From contig NZ_JBHJHQ010000011.1 of NCBI RefSeq assembly GCF_042219825.1, positions 7,211 to 71,210 of the forward strand: a stretch of DNA of 64,000 nt, in the 5' to 3' direction. Shown here one piece after another: positions 9,822-18,220 of the stretch (positions are counted from its first letter, which is position 1; the number at the start of each line of letters is the position of its first letter). Source of the stretch: JBHJHP01 sp042219825. GTDB taxonomy: Bacteria > Bacteroidota > Bacteroidia > Bacteroidales > UBA5342. Position numbers and translations under genes: made by a program. The notes beneath the pieces are model-generated. The model was not told the DNA's origin. It did not search any database and saw only the letters and a list, made by a program, of their open reading frames with translations.

Positions 9822-9829
9822 CAAAAGTA
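9822..9829 (-). promoter_or_regulatory. -7 element for the nqr operon
   Basis: On the minus strand TACTTTTG matches the Bacteroidota -7 consensus TAnnTTTG exactly, 37 bases upstream of the nqrA ATG. No clear -33 TTTG is seen at the right spacing. Confidence 0.5.
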
Positions 9830-9898
9830 TTAAATTTTATCGCTCAATCGTTATTGTTTAACATCTTTATAAAGATTTTTTTCTTCAATTTAAACATC

Positions 9899-9906
9899 TA
9901 TATTTG
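9899..9906 (+). promoter_or_regulatory. -7 element for the plug-protein gene
   Basis: TATATTTG matches TAnnTTTG exactly and ends 24 bases before the ATG at 9931. The expected -33 region is a T-tract rather than TTTG. Confidence 0.5.
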
Positions 9907-9930
9907 TAAATTGTTTAAAATTAGCCTATT

Positions 9931-11199
9931 ATGCTAAAGATCAATACATTATTATTTTTATTTATAATAACTCTATTTAATTCATACGGAATTGAGCCCT
10001 ATTTTACTCATATTATGGCCTCTGATTTTAAGACTTTACAGGTATACAATTCCGACGATATAATGTCCTATCCGGCCATTGGTCTGAATAGCGATGATCA
10101 AATAGTCATAAGTTTTGATGAACTTGCCGATAGTGAACAAAGTCTCAAATACAATATCATACATTGCAACAGCAACTGGCTGCCTTCCGATTTAACTGAT
10201 ACCGAATTTCTGAGAGGGTTTAAAACATCTTTTATTGATAATTATGAATACTCTATAAACACAAATGTTCCTTATGTACATTATTCTCTCTCACTTCCAA
10301 ATGATTATACATCATTTAAAGTTTCCGGAAATTATGTGGTTACAATAACAAATGATAACAGTAAAGAACCACTGCTAACAGCATGTTTTTATGTATATGA
10401 AAATGTTGTCACCATTGCACCTGAAGTAGCTTTTGTAACAGAAACTGATATCAGAAAGGAAAATCAACAGATCAACTTTGTTATTAATCATCCTGATCTT
10501 CACATCCAGGATCCGGCAACAGATTTAAAAGTTTTTATTCAACAAAATGACAGAAGAGACAATATTAAATCTGGTATTCAGCCAACATTTATAAGATCCG
10601 GCCAACTGGTTTATGAACACAACACAGATCTTACCTTTAAAGGAGGAAATGAATTCAGATATTTCGAAGCTACATCAACAAGATATAACACACACGGAAT
10701 TGAAAGCATTCAGTATTTTGCACCCTACTATCACATGGTTCTTGTTCCTGATGAACCTCAGAGCAAGATCAGCTACAGTTACAGGCACGATGTAGATGGG
10801 AAATTTTTTATCCGCAAGCAGGAAGCTGATCAGGACAATCTCGCACTGGAATCTGATTATGTTATTGTACATTTTACCATTCGCCGTGATGAACCTTATT
10901 TTAATGGGAAGATCTTTTTAAATGGTGATTTTACTTACGGAGAATTTAACGATCCGTATCAGATGAAATACGATTTTGATGAAAAAGCATATTATACAAA
11001 TATCCTTCTTAAACAAGGAAGGTACGATTACCAGTACCTGTTTTTACCAACCGGAGAAAAAGTTGCAAGTTATTCCCCGTATGAAAATAATTTCTTTGAA
11101 ACCGAAAATAATTACCGCATCTATGCTTACTACAGGTCGTTTAGCGACCGATACGACAGACTGGTCGGCTATACTTTGGTTACTGCAAATGCGAAATAA
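9931..11199 (+). CDS. Type IX secretion system plug protein family (formerly DUF5103)
   Basis: The 422-residue protein has a cleavable signal peptide (about residues 1-20, LFLFIITLFNSYG) and then beta-rich sequence without membrane spans. Features I associate with the DUF5103 / T9SS plug family are the N-terminal stretch with YNIIHCNSNWLPSDL and the C-terminal YFNGKIFLNGDFTYGEFND segment. One member of the family was described as plugging the periplasmic side of the SprA translocon; whether this copy does so is inference. It is a lone gene, divergent from nqrA. The three T9SS sorting domains elsewhere in the window agree with an active system in this organism. No other T9SS component gene is nearby. 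Confidence 0.8.
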   Translation: MLKINTLLFLFIITLFNSYGIEPYFTHIMASDFKTLQVYNSDDIMSYPAIGLNSDDQIVISFDELADSEQSLKYNIIHCNSNWLPSDLTDTEFLRGFKTSFIDNYEYSINTNVPYVHYSLSLPNDYTSFKVSGNYVVTITNDNSKEPLLTACFYVYENVVTIAPEVAFVTETDIRKENQQINFVINHPDLHIQDPATDLKVFIQQNDRRDNIKSGIQPTFIRSGQLVYEHNTDLTFKGGNEFRYFEATSTRYNTHGIESIQYFAPYYHMVLVPDEPQSKISYSYRHDVDGKFFIRKQEADQDNLALESDYVIVHFTIRRDEPYFNGKIFLNGDFTYGEFNDPYQMKYDFDEKAYYTNILLKQGRYDYQYLFLPTGEKVASYSPYENNFFETENNYRIYAYYRSFSDRYDRLVGYTLVTANAK

Positions 11200-11744
11200 A
11201 ATAATACAAGATGTAAACCACGAATCACAATCATTTCACGACCACAACAATCCCCCCTGATTAAATAAACTAGGCAACAATACTTCAACAGTTTAAAGGC
11301 AAAAGCTGTTACAAACTATTTTAAGGGGTTTAACACCCTCTCCTTCGGCAAGCTCAGGATTCACCCAGTTGATACTTTTTGACGCATCTAAAACTATCGA
11401 AAAAATGCTTGCTGTAAAGAACCGCAATAACTTACCCGAAAGCATCAATCTGTTGTCTTCCAACGCGCCAGTCCTCACCCTTTACAGCGGCCAGCGCACA
11501 GTTTTTATATATTAATAATGACTCTGGAAGGGTTAAACAATTATAGCCCCAGATCAGTAAACATGGCGAATGTAATCCTGATGCTTCTATCAGGATTTAT
11601 AACCTGGAGAAAGGATGATTATGTAAATCAGGCCGGAGTTTATATCTTCAGACAAAGTTAGAAACGAATCAAGACCGCACTTTTTGACAGGTTATTGTTA
11701 GTTATTTTTCATTTAAAGACAATTTGTTCGCTACACCACAACAT
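11200..11744. other. Intergenic stretch with decayed-looking coding fragments
   Basis: About 545 bases without a convincing gene. A plus-strand stretch around 11365-11516 reads as protein-like sequence ending in NAPVLTLYSGQRTVFIY and a stop, but has no start codon of its own. A separate 47-codon frame at 11518-11661 (MTLEGLNNYSP to VYIFRQS) has no recognisable family. A perfect 9 bp inverted repeat AATCCTGAT/ATCAGGATT lies at 11574-11582 and 11589-11597. The pattern fits a decayed gene or mobile element, but this cannot be settled by eye. Confidence 0.4.
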
Positions 11745-11781
11745 AAAAAAAGCGAAAAACAACTTTCTGTTTTTCGCTTTT
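11745..11781 (-). terminator. Strong hairpin terminator after tRNA-Leu
   Basis: A 13 bp perfect stem AAAAGCGAAAAAC/GTTTTTCGCTTTT (11748-11760 and 11769-11781) has an 8-base loop. The A-run on its left gives a U-run on the minus strand immediately past the tRNA 3' end. Confidence 0.8.
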
Positions 11782-11784
11782 CTG

Positions 11785-11868
11785 TACCCGGAACCGGAAT
11801 CGAACCGGTACGGTATTGCTACCACTGGTTTTTGAGACCAGCGCGTCTACCTATTCCGCCATCCGGGC
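11785..11868 (-). tRNA. tRNA-Leu (anticodon CAA)
   Basis: The minus strand folds into a class II tRNA of 84 bases. The acceptor stem is GCCCGGA/TCCGGGT, with a G-U first pair. The anticodon stem CTGGT/ACCAG has the 7-base loop CTCAAAA, giving anticodon CAA for UUG codons. An extended variable arm is present, and the T arm is ACCGG-TTCGATT-CCGGT. The discriminator base is A and the CCA end is not encoded. It stands alone and is followed at once by a hairpin terminator. Confidence 0.95.
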
Positions 11869-11998
11869 GTTTTGGCAACGGTAAACCGTTTTGCGGATGC
11901 AAATGTAATAAAAAATTGAATTATGCAAAACCAACATCTTGTGGAAAACCAACTAACAATATTTTTTCGTATTCATGGGCACCGGCCTTTGATTTCAG

Positions 11999-12006
11999 TA
12001 ACTTTG
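11999..12006 (+). promoter_or_regulatory. -7 element for meaB
   Basis: TAACTTTG matches TAnnTTTG exactly, 17 bases upstream of the meaB ATG. No clear -33 motif. Confidence 0.45.
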
Positions 12007-12023
12007 CCTGAAATTTAAATTTT

Positions 12024-13151
12024 ATGTCAGAAAAGGATACACATCATCATATTAACCACCCCGAAAACGACGAATCATATAAAGGATTAACCGTTAATTC
12101 AGGCATAGACCAACCTCCTGCCGTTAATCCTAACCTGAAGAAATTCAGAAAAAAGAAGAAAGCTGTTTTGTCGGTAGATGAATTTGTAGACGGTATTCTT
12201 AAAAGTAATATCACCATTCTTAGTCAGGCCGTTACCATGGTGGAAAGCAATAAGCAGGAACATTATCAACTGGCTCAGGAAGTAATTGAAAAATGTCTGC
12301 CGCATACCGGACACTCTATCCGCCTTGGCATTACCGGTGTTCCGGGAGCTGGAAAAAGCACATTCATTGAGTCCCTGGGCATGCATATTATAAAAAATGG
12401 AGGCAAACTGGCCGTGCTGGCAATCGATCCATCGAGCGAAAAAACAAAAGGCAGCATTTTAGGTGATAAAACCCGGATGGAACAGCTGTCATTTGAACCG
12501 AAAGCATATATCCGTCCAAGTCCGTCTGCGGGAACCTTAGGAGGTGTGGCACGAAAAACGCGTGAAAGTATTATTTTATGCGAGGCTGCGGGTTTTGATA
12601 CCATATTTGTGGAAACAGTTGGTGTAGGGCAATCAGAAACGGCGGTACATTCCATGGTTGATTTTTTTCTTTTACTGATGATTGCCGGTGCCGGTGACGA
12701 ATTACAGGGCATTAAAAGAGGGATCATGGAAATGGCTGATGCGATTACCATTAACAAAGCAGATGGTGACAATATAAAAAAAGCGGACATGGCAAAACGG
12801 GAGTACAGCAATGCACTGCATCTTTTTCCACCATCAGAATCAGGTTGGTCACCCCGGGTCATGACCTGTTCTGCCTTACATCATACCGGCATCAGCGACA
12901 TCTGGAATATGTTGCTGGAATACCTGAGTCATACTAAAACTAACAATTACTTTTACGACCGCCGGAAACGTCAGGCCAAATACTGGATGTATGAGAGTAT
13001 CAATGAACAGCTCAAACAAAATTTCTACAATGAACCGGATATAAAAGCCAGCATCCCAACACTGGAACAACAGGTATTGAACGAGGAAAAAAGTTCATTC
13101 ATCGCAGCAAGAGAATTGCTGGATCTCTACTTTAAGAATCTTAAGAAATAG
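12024..13151 (+). CDS. meaB: Methylmalonyl-CoA mutase-associated GTPase (MeaB/ArgK family)
   Basis: This is a G3E-type GTPase chaperone that protects and reloads the adenosylcobalamin cofactor of methylmalonyl-CoA mutase. The 375-residue protein has Walker A GVPGAGKS (105-112), an IDPSS segment, the DTIFVETVGVGQSE switch region and INKADGDN for guanine recognition. A roughly 50-residue basic and histidine-rich N-terminal extension precedes the core. The mutase genes themselves are not in the window. It is convergent with the methyltransferase gene, whose stop lies 1 base beyond this gene's stop. Confidence 0.93.
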   Translation: MSEKDTHHHINHPENDESYKGLTVNSGIDQPPAVNPNLKKFRKKKKAVLSVDEFVDGILKSNITILSQAVTMVESNKQEHYQLAQEVIEKCLPHTGHSIRLGITGVPGAGKSTFIESLGMHIIKNGGKLAVLAIDPSSEKTKGSILGDKTRMEQLSFEPKAYIRPSPSAGTLGGVARKTRESIILCEAAGFDTIFVETVGVGQSETAVHSMVDFFLLLMIAGAGDELQGIKRGIMEMADAITINKADGDNIKKADMAKREYSNALHLFPPSESGWSPRVMTCSALHHTGISDIWNMLLEYLSHTKTNNYFYDRRKRQAKYWMYESINEQLKQNFYNEPDIKASIPTLEQQVLNEEKSSFIAARELLDLYFKNLKK

Positions 13152-13152
13152 A

Positions 13153-13863
13153 TTATTTTTTAATAAGCTGCGCCAGATAATCGTAATGGCTGCCTTCTTT
13201 AAGGACCCTAAAGCTGAAACCTGCCTGTTCTGCAATGAGAGCAAATGTATCCGGATCAACATACAACCAGGGGAACGCGTCCCCTTTAATTCCGTTGTAC
13301 TCCATCTGAAAATCCATTTCCCCATAATAATCTCCATTCAGGTCTATGAGGAACGATCCGTCTTCTTCCTCGTACAAATATTTTAAATCGCTGCTGTCGA
13401 TAAGAATCTGACCTCCGCTGTTTAAAAATGAACCCAACCTCTTTAGAAATGATCCCAGATTACGGATAGTTCCTGCCAGTCCGGTTCCGTTCATAAGTAC
13501 CAGTACAGTATCATACTTCTCTGTTTCAGTCCGTAAAAAATCACCCTGAATCACATTTTTTACACCACGCTTCTTCATAACGTCGCAACACAGGTCAGAT
13601 ATTTCCAGGGCTGTCACATCCATACCTTTTTCCTGAAGTATTAAGGCATGGGCACCCGCACACGCCCCTATATCCAGCACTTTCCCTTTACAGTTGTCAA
13701 TGGCGGATTTCTCAATTTCCGGAAGGTTACTATACTTTCTGAAAAGATAGTTTACCGGGATTTCATCGTCATCAAATTGTGATGAATGCACAATGAGCTT
13801 TTTTGCTTTACCGGTTTTATAATAGTCAGAAACGGCCAGACCAATAGGATCACTTTGTAACAT
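13153..13863 (-). CDS. Class I SAM-dependent methyltransferase
   Basis: This is a soluble 236-residue protein with a Rossmann-type SAM site: motif I VLDIGACAGAHAL around residues 67-79 (the second Gly of the usual GxGxG is Ala) and an acidic residue ending the next strand (VTALEISDLC). A motif IV-like stretch reads YDTVLVLMNG. The substrate cannot be inferred. The ATG at 13863 is preceded by its own -7 element. The gene is convergent with meaB with only one base between the stops. Confidence 0.8.
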   Translation of the reverse strand: MLQSDPIGLAVSDYYKTGKAKKLIVHSSQFDDDEIPVNYLFRKYSNLPEIEKSAIDNCKGKVLDIGACAGAHALILQEKGMDVTALEISDLCCDVMKKRGVKNVIQGDFLRTETEKYDTVLVLMNGTGLAGTIRNLGSFLKRLGSFLNSGGQILIDSSDLKYLYEEEDGSFLIDLNGDYYGEMDFQMEYNGIKGDAFPWLYVDPDTFALIAEQAGFSFRVLKEGSHYDYLAQLIKK

Positions 13864-13881
13864 AAAATAGGATTAATTGCA

Positions 13882-13889
13882 CAAAAATA
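13882..13889 (-). promoter_or_regulatory. -7 element for the methyltransferase gene
   Basis: On the minus strand TATTTTTG matches TAnnTTTG exactly, 18 bases upstream of the ATG at 13863. Confidence 0.45.
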
Positions 13890-13910
13890 GCACAAACACC
13901 TTATATAATG

Positions 13911-13941
13911 TTGATGCAACAGAACATTATCGCTAATTTTG
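13911..13941 (+). promoter_or_regulatory. cdd promoter
   Basis: TAATTTTG (13934-13941) is an exact -7 match. A TTG at 13911-13913 sits 20 bases upstream in the -33 position. The leader to the cdd ATG is about 15 bases. Confidence 0.5.
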
Positions 13942-13960
13942 AAACGTTTAGAAAACTGCG

Positions 13961-14440
13961 ATGAAAACAAAACAGATCACACTAACCACACTGGAATTCG
14001 AAAACAGTGATGAATTCTCAGCATTGGAGAAAGAAACCATCGAAGCCTGTAAAAAAGCTGCCGACACTGCATGGGCTCCATATTCGGGATTTCATGTTGG
14101 AGCAGCTGTTTTGCTTGATAATGGCGAAATAGTGACCGGAAGCAACCAGGAAAATGCCGCTTATCCATCCGGCCTGTGTGCAGAACGTGTGGCACTGTTT
14201 GCGGCACATTCCAAATATCCAAAAAGCAAAGCGTTATGTCTGGCAGTTTGCGCTCAAAAAGATGGCACTTTCCTGGATCAGCCTGTTTCTCCATGCGGCA
14301 GTTGCCGCCAGGTTATTACAGAATCCAACACCAGGTTTGGTTCACCAATGAAAGTAATACTTTACGGCAGTGAAAAAATTGTTGCCATAGAAAATTCCAA
14401 TGATTTACTGCCTTTGAGGTTCGACAGCTCGAGTTTTTGA
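13961..14440 (+). CDS. cdd: Cytidine deaminase
   Basis: This enzyme hydrolytically deaminates cytidine/deoxycytidine to uridine in pyrimidine salvage. The 159-residue protein has the zinc site of the homotetrameric type: CAERVALF (Cys ligand and catalytic Glu) and PCGSCRQV (two Cys ligands). The substrate-binding stretch AYSGFHVGAA appears here as APYSGFHVGAAVL, and NQENAAYPSG precedes the first zinc motif. A ~25-residue N-terminal extension (KQITLTTLEFENSDE) is seen in Bacteroidota copies. It is a monocistronic gene with its own promoter, followed by a repeat tract. Confidence 0.95.
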   Translation: MKTKQITLTTLEFENSDEFSALEKETIEACKKAADTAWAPYSGFHVGAAVLLDNGEIVTGSNQENAAYPSGLCAERVALFAAHSKYPKSKALCLAVCAQKDGTFLDQPVSPCGSCRQVITESNTRFGSPMKVILYGSEKIVAIENSNDLLPLRFDSSSF

Positions 14441-14445
14441 GACGT

Positions 14446-14540
14446 GAAATCGTTAATCGTAAAACCGTGAATCGTAGTCTTGTATCTTGATTCTTATGTC
14501 TCGCCTCTTGCGTCTTGGTTCTTGTGTCTTTATTCTTATA
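14446..14540. repeat. Degenerate short-repeat tract (CTTGATTCTT family)
   Basis: Two related ATCGTAA-type units are followed by imperfect tandem units of the form TCTTGnnTCTTG/ATTCTTAT. The 18-mer TCTTGGTTCTTGTGTCTT at 14513-14530 recurs exactly at 20383-20400. In both places the tract abuts the stop codon of a minus-strand gene (dxr here, pcm there). Confidence 0.7.
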
Positions 14541-14542
14541 TC

Positions 14543-15703
14543 TTACTTAATCATCGACGCGGCAATTTTCCGGGCTTCAGCATCGGTAGCCACGTAATCC
14601 TCGTAGGTTGGTTTTTTAACGTGGGCTGTTTTCTCCATAGTCTTTTCTATGATTTCTGCAATTTCAAGAAATCCGATTTTGTCCTGTAAAAAGGCTTTCA
14701 CAACCACCTCATTTGCTGCGTTCATAATACAGGGAATGTTGCCACCGCAATACATGGCCTGATATGCCAGTTCAAGGCAGCGGAATTTTTCAGGGTCAGG
14801 CTGTTCAAATGTCAGTTCAGGATAAGCTAAAAAGTTAAAACGAGGAAAAGTTGACCTTAATCTTTTCGGATACGATAATGCATACTGAATGGGCAGTTTC
14901 ATATCGGGCAGCCCCATTTGTGCTTTCAGGGATCCATCAGTAAACTCCACCAATGAATGAATAATGGACTGCGGATGCACGATGACTTCAATCTGGTTAT
15001 GTTTAAGACCGAAAAGCCACTTGGCTTCAATCACTTCAAACCCTTTATTCATCATTGTTGCAGAATCAATGGTTATTTTGGCACCCATATCCCAGTTAGG
15101 ATGTTTCAAAGCTTCTTTGCTGGTTACATTCTGCAGGTAGTCATAATTGCGGGTTCGGAATGGTCCACCGGAAGCCGTTAAAATAATTTTTTCAACCGGA
15201 TTTTGCCACTCACCTGCCATACACTGATATAAAGCCGAATGTTCGGAATCGACCGGCAAAATGGCAATCTTGTTTTCTGCAGCCATTCCCATGATGAGCT
15301 CACCAGCCACCACCAGTGTTTCTTTGTTGGCCAGGGCTATATTTTTACCAGCTTTAATGGCATTAATGGTTGGTTTTAAACCTGCATATCCCACCATAGC
15401 CGTCACCACCATGTCAACAACACCAAATTCAACCACCTGGGCAATAGCCTCCTCTCCAGCAAAAACTTTTATGGGTAAACCTGACAGTGCTTCCGAAACA
15501 GTCGGGTATTTATCCTTATTTCCGATAACGACTACTTCAGGTTTAAATTCCAGTGCCTGTTTTATCAACAAATCAGCATTGTTACCTGCCGTAAGAACGT
15601 AAGCCTCGAATCTATCACTGTGTCCACGAATCACATCCAGAGTTTGTGTTCCGATTGAACCCGTCGAACCTAATATAGCTAGTTTTTTTCTGGTCTTTTC
15701 CAT
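14543..15703 (-). CDS. dxr: 1-deoxy-D-xylulose-5-phosphate reductoisomerase
   Basis: This enzyme converts DXP to MEP with NADPH, the committing step of the MEP isoprenoid pathway. The 386-residue protein has the NADPH-binding start LAILGSTGSIGTQTLDV and ALANKETLVVAGELI. The metal/substrate segment is LPVDSEHSALYQC, with TASGGPFR and NWDMGAKITIDSATMMNKGFE after it. Length is standard. It starts 3 bases after the M23 peptidase stop, so the two are co-transcribed. Confidence 0.96.
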   Translation of the reverse strand: MEKTRKKLAILGSTGSIGTQTLDVIRGHSDRFEAYVLTAGNNADLLIKQALEFKPEVVVIGNKDKYPTVSEALSGLPIKVFAGEEAIAQVVEFGVVDMVVTAMVGYAGLKPTINAIKAGKNIALANKETLVVAGELIMGMAAENKIAILPVDSEHSALYQCMAGEWQNPVEKIILTASGGPFRTRNYDYLQNVTSKEALKHPNWDMGAKITIDSATMMNKGFEVIEAKWLFGLKHNQIEVIVHPQSIIHSLVEFTDGSLKAQMGLPDMKLPIQYALSYPKRLRSTFPRFNFLAYPELTFEQPDPEKFRCLELAYQAMYCGGNIPCIMNAANEVVVKAFLQDKIGFLEIAEIIEKTMEKTAHVKKPTYEDYVATDAEARKIAASMIK

Positions 15704-15706
15704 GGA

Positions 15707-16573
15707 TTAAAATACAATGTGTTTCTCCGGATCAATGGCTTTACCATCTTTCCATAGTTCAAGGTGCAGATGCGGGCCTGTTGTCAGTTCTCCCGAATTA
15801 CCGATGATCGCTATGGCCTCTCCTGCTTTTACTTTATTCCCTTCATCCTTCAACAAGGTACTGTTATGTTTATACACACTTATCAAATTATTGGCATGTT
15901 GAACCTGAATAACATAACCCGTTACCAGCGACCATTCTGCAAAAATTACTGTTCCGTCTGCCACCGCCATTACCTTTTCGTTCGGTGCTGCAGCAAGATC
16001 AACGCCCCAGTGTTCCTCTTCCGGATCAAACGAGTTGGTTATCACACCATCCACCGGCTTATAAAGCATCAACTCATCATCGTTAGTTTCCTCTTCATCC
16101 GTATTAAACACCTGAAGGTTATATTTCTCACGTTGTTCAATATCTGATCTAAAAAGCGAATCTGCCAGACTTGGTTCAAGATCCATACGTTCCATAAATG
16201 TTGGATGAGTTTCAGAAGAACCTGTATCGGCAAACATTTCCTCCGGCAAATCACCTTCAAGAATAACACCAATGCTGTTCAGATATCTTCCATACTGGTT
16301 CATCTTGTTTTCCAGTGAATCAGCCAGAATAGTACTTCTTACTATGTTTTCCTGCATTTCAGCGGTAGGAAAACCCGGAATATATTGTTTCAACGGCGTG
16401 AACACGATAATTGCAGCGGTACCACCTCCAACAATTGTAAACACAATAAACATAAAAATGAGAATATTGAACGGAGATAACCTCCACCACTGTACCTCAT
16501 CATATGTTTCCTCGTTGATGATGGAAATACGGTACTTTTGACGTAAACTTTTTCTTTTCCTTTTTTTAGCCAT
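15707..16573 (-). CDS. M23 family peptidoglycan endopeptidase, membrane-anchored
   Basis: This is a zinc metallopeptidase expected to cut peptide cross-bridges in peptidoglycan from the periplasmic side. The 288-residue protein has a very basic N-terminus and one membrane helix (about 35-59). A helical/linker region runs to about 170. The C-terminal LytM domain has its zinc ligands intact: His188 and Asp192 (HWGVD), and the HLH pair at 268-270. It therefore looks catalytically active rather than a degenerate activator. It is the first gene of a two-gene unit with dxr. Cell-wall turnover during growth is a reasonable but unproven role. Confidence 0.9.
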   Translation of the reverse strand: MAKKRKRKSLRQKYRISIINEETYDEVQWWRLSPFNILIFMFIVFTIVGGGTAAIIVFTPLKQYIPGFPTAEMQENIVRSTILADSLENKMNQYGRYLNSIGVILEGDLPEEMFADTGSSETHPTFMERMDLEPSLADSLFRSDIEQREKYNLQVFNTDEEETNDDELMLYKPVDGVITNSFDPEEEHWGVDLAAAPNEKVMAVADGTVIFAEWSLVTGYVIQVQHANNLISVYKHNSTLLKDEGNKVKAGEAIAIIGNSGELTTGPHLHLELWKDGKAIDPEKHIVF

Positions 16574-16591
16574 AAAACCGGATAATCTTCA

Positions 16592-16599
16592 CAAAAATA
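16592..16599 (-). promoter_or_regulatory. -7 element for M23 peptidase-dxr
   Basis: On the minus strand TATTTTTG matches TAnnTTTG exactly, 18 bases upstream of the ATG at 16573. Confidence 0.45.
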
Positions 16600-16749
16600 A
16601 CGGAATTTCATGTTCTGATGCTATCGGCTAACATAAATTATGAATCCTCCCAATATAAATCATTCCTTCAGCGTATAAATTCCAGCCTGATATTGTGCAT
16701 TAAAACTATTTAAAATGGTTAAAAATTACAGATGAGTCTGAAAAATATA

Positions 16750-16757
16750 TATATTTG
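16750..16757 (+). promoter_or_regulatory. -7 element for the metK transcript
   Basis: TATATTTG matches TAnnTTTG exactly and places the transcription start about 5-7 bases later, just before the SAM-II aptamer. The leader of about 115 bases is unusually long for this window. Confidence 0.55.
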
Positions 16758-16766
16758 CAGCCGTAA

Positions 16767-16825
16767 TCGTGGAAAGATTTGGCTGCTTGCAACCACATAA
16801 AAAAATGCTAAAAAGAATCTGCATT
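16767..16825 (+). ncRNA. SAM-II riboswitch in the metK leader
   Basis: The leader contains the hallmark blocks of the SAM-II (metA) aptamer in order: GTGG, AAAGATTTGG, GCTTGCAACCAC and TGCTAAAAAG. P1 forms from TCGTGG/CCAC (16769-16772 with 16793-16796, extendable by T67-A97). The H-type pseudoknot forms from AGATT (16775-16779) with AATCT (16816-16820). Position between a consensus -7 element and the SAM synthetase start fits feedback control by SAM. SAM-II is a known family in Bacteroidota and Alphaproteobacteria. The aptamer ends about 60 bases before the ATG, and whether control acts on translation or transcription is not visible. Confidence 0.85.
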
Positions 16826-16880
16826 TATAAGCCTTGCCTGACAAATCATCCACAAATATTTAAAGTTTAAATCTTAAATC

Positions 16881-18164
16881 ATGGGATATTTATTTACATC
16901 AGAGTCCGTATCTGAAGGCCATCCTGATAAGGTTGCCGATCAGATTTCAGATGCTCTGCTCGACGAATTTCTGGCTTTCGACAAGAGGTCGAAAGTTGCT
17001 TGCGAAACATTGGTAACTACCGGACAGGTTGTTCTGGCCGGTGAGGTAAAATCTCAGACCTACGTGGATGTTCAGGAGATTGCACGAAAGGTGATTAATA
17101 AAATTGGCTATACCAAAGGGGAATACCGTTTTGAAGGAGACTCCTGTGGTGTTCTGAATGCCATCCATGAACAATCTGCTGATATAAACAGAGGTGTTGA
17201 CCGCGAAGACCCCAAAACACAGGGTGCAGGTGACCAGGGAATGATGTTTGGATACGCCAGCAGGGAGACAGATAATTACATGCCAATATCGTTGGAATTA
17301 TCACATTTGTTGCTCAAAGAACTGGCTGATATCCGCCGCGAAGGAAAAGAGATGACTTATCTTCGTCCGGATTCCAAATCGCAGGTTACCATTCAGTATG
17401 ATGACAATGGCGCTCCTGAACGTATTCATACCATTGTGGTATCAACACAGCACGACGAGTTTATTACACCCTCATCGCCTGATAAACAGCTGAAGGCTGA
17501 CGAAGACATGGTGGCTAAAATTAAAAGCGACGTGATCAATATTTTGATCCCAAGAGTGAAATCACACCTCCCTGAACGTGTTAAGGCACTGTTCGATGAA
17601 GCAATTATCTACCATGTGAACCCAACCGGAAAATTCGTAATTGGAGGACCTCACGGCGATACCGGTTTAACGGGACGTAAAATTATTGTGGATACCTACG
17701 GCGGTAAAGGTGCTCACGGTGGTGGTGCTTTTTCCGGTAAGGATCCATCAAAAGTGGACCGTTCTGCAGCTTATGCAGCGCGCCATATTGCTAAAAATAT
17801 TGTAGCAGCAGGTGTAGCAGATGAGATTTTGGTTCAGTTGTCGTATGCCATCGGTGTAGCAGAGCCGATCAGTGTTTTTGTAGACACCTATGGTTCATCC
17901 AACATTGATTTAGGTGATGCTGCCATTGCCAATAAAGTGTCTGAGATTTTCGATCTGACGCCAAACGGCATTGAAACGAGGCTTAAACTGCGCAATCCGA
18001 TTTATCTGGAAACAGCAGCTTACGGGCACATGGGACGTCAACCGGAAGTGGTTCGTAAAAAATTCAGCTCACCTTATTCCGGAGAACTGGAAACAGAAGT
18101 GGAACTGTTTACCTGGGAAAAACTAGACTATGTGGATGCCATAAAAGAGGCATTTAAGTTATAA
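16881..18164 (+). CDS. metK: S-adenosylmethionine synthetase
   Basis: This enzyme makes SAM from methionine and ATP. The 427-residue protein has the N-terminal FTSESVSEGHPDKVADQIS, the ATP/metal motif GAGDQGMMFGYA, the P-loop-like GGGAFSGKDPSKVDRSAA, and a QLSYAIGVAEPIS segment. It is longer than the ~385-residue E. coli enzyme because of insertions in the central region (about 160-230), as in other Bacteroidota copies. It is a single gene with a SAM-II leader and a strong inverted repeat just after the stop. Confidence 0.97.
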   Translation: MGYLFTSESVSEGHPDKVADQISDALLDEFLAFDKRSKVACETLVTTGQVVLAGEVKSQTYVDVQEIARKVINKIGYTKGEYRFEGDSCGVLNAIHEQSADINRGVDREDPKTQGAGDQGMMFGYASRETDNYMPISLELSHLLLKELADIRREGKEMTYLRPDSKSQVTIQYDDNGAPERIHTIVVSTQHDEFITPSSPDKQLKADEDMVAKIKSDVINILIPRVKSHLPERVKALFDEAIIYHVNPTGKFVIGGPHGDTGLTGRKIIVDTYGGKGAHGGGAFSGKDPSKVDRSAAYAARHIAKNIVAAGVADEILVQLSYAIGVAEPISVFVDTYGSSNIDLGDAAIANKVSEIFDLTPNGIETRLKLRNPIYLETAAYGHMGRQPEVVRKKFSSPYSGELETEVELFTWEKLDYVDAIKEAFKL

Positions 18165-18170
18165 AAACTA

Positions 18171-18201
18171 TTGATCCGATGACTCAACGTCATCGGATCA
18201 A
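18171..18201 (+). terminator. Inverted repeat, probable metK terminator
   Basis: A perfect 13 bp stem TTGATCCGATGAC/GTCATCGGATCAA (18171-18183 and 18189-18201) has a 5-base TCAAC loop, starting 7 bases after the metK stop. Only a weak pyrimidine tract (TTCCTC) follows. Confidence 0.65.
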
Positions 18202-18220
18202 TTCCTCAAGTCTGTTTTAG

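Noticed and set aside
11293..11478. Minus-strand 61-residue protein
   Set aside because: The opposite strand reads more like decayed coding sequence, and the frame has no start context or family resemblance.
11724..12011. Plus-strand protein-coding frame
   Set aside because: It runs through the tRNA-Leu gene in antisense and through its terminator hairpin.
14446..14540. CRISPR array
   Set aside because: Units are short, degenerate and contiguous, without equal-length unique spacers, and no cas genes are nearby.
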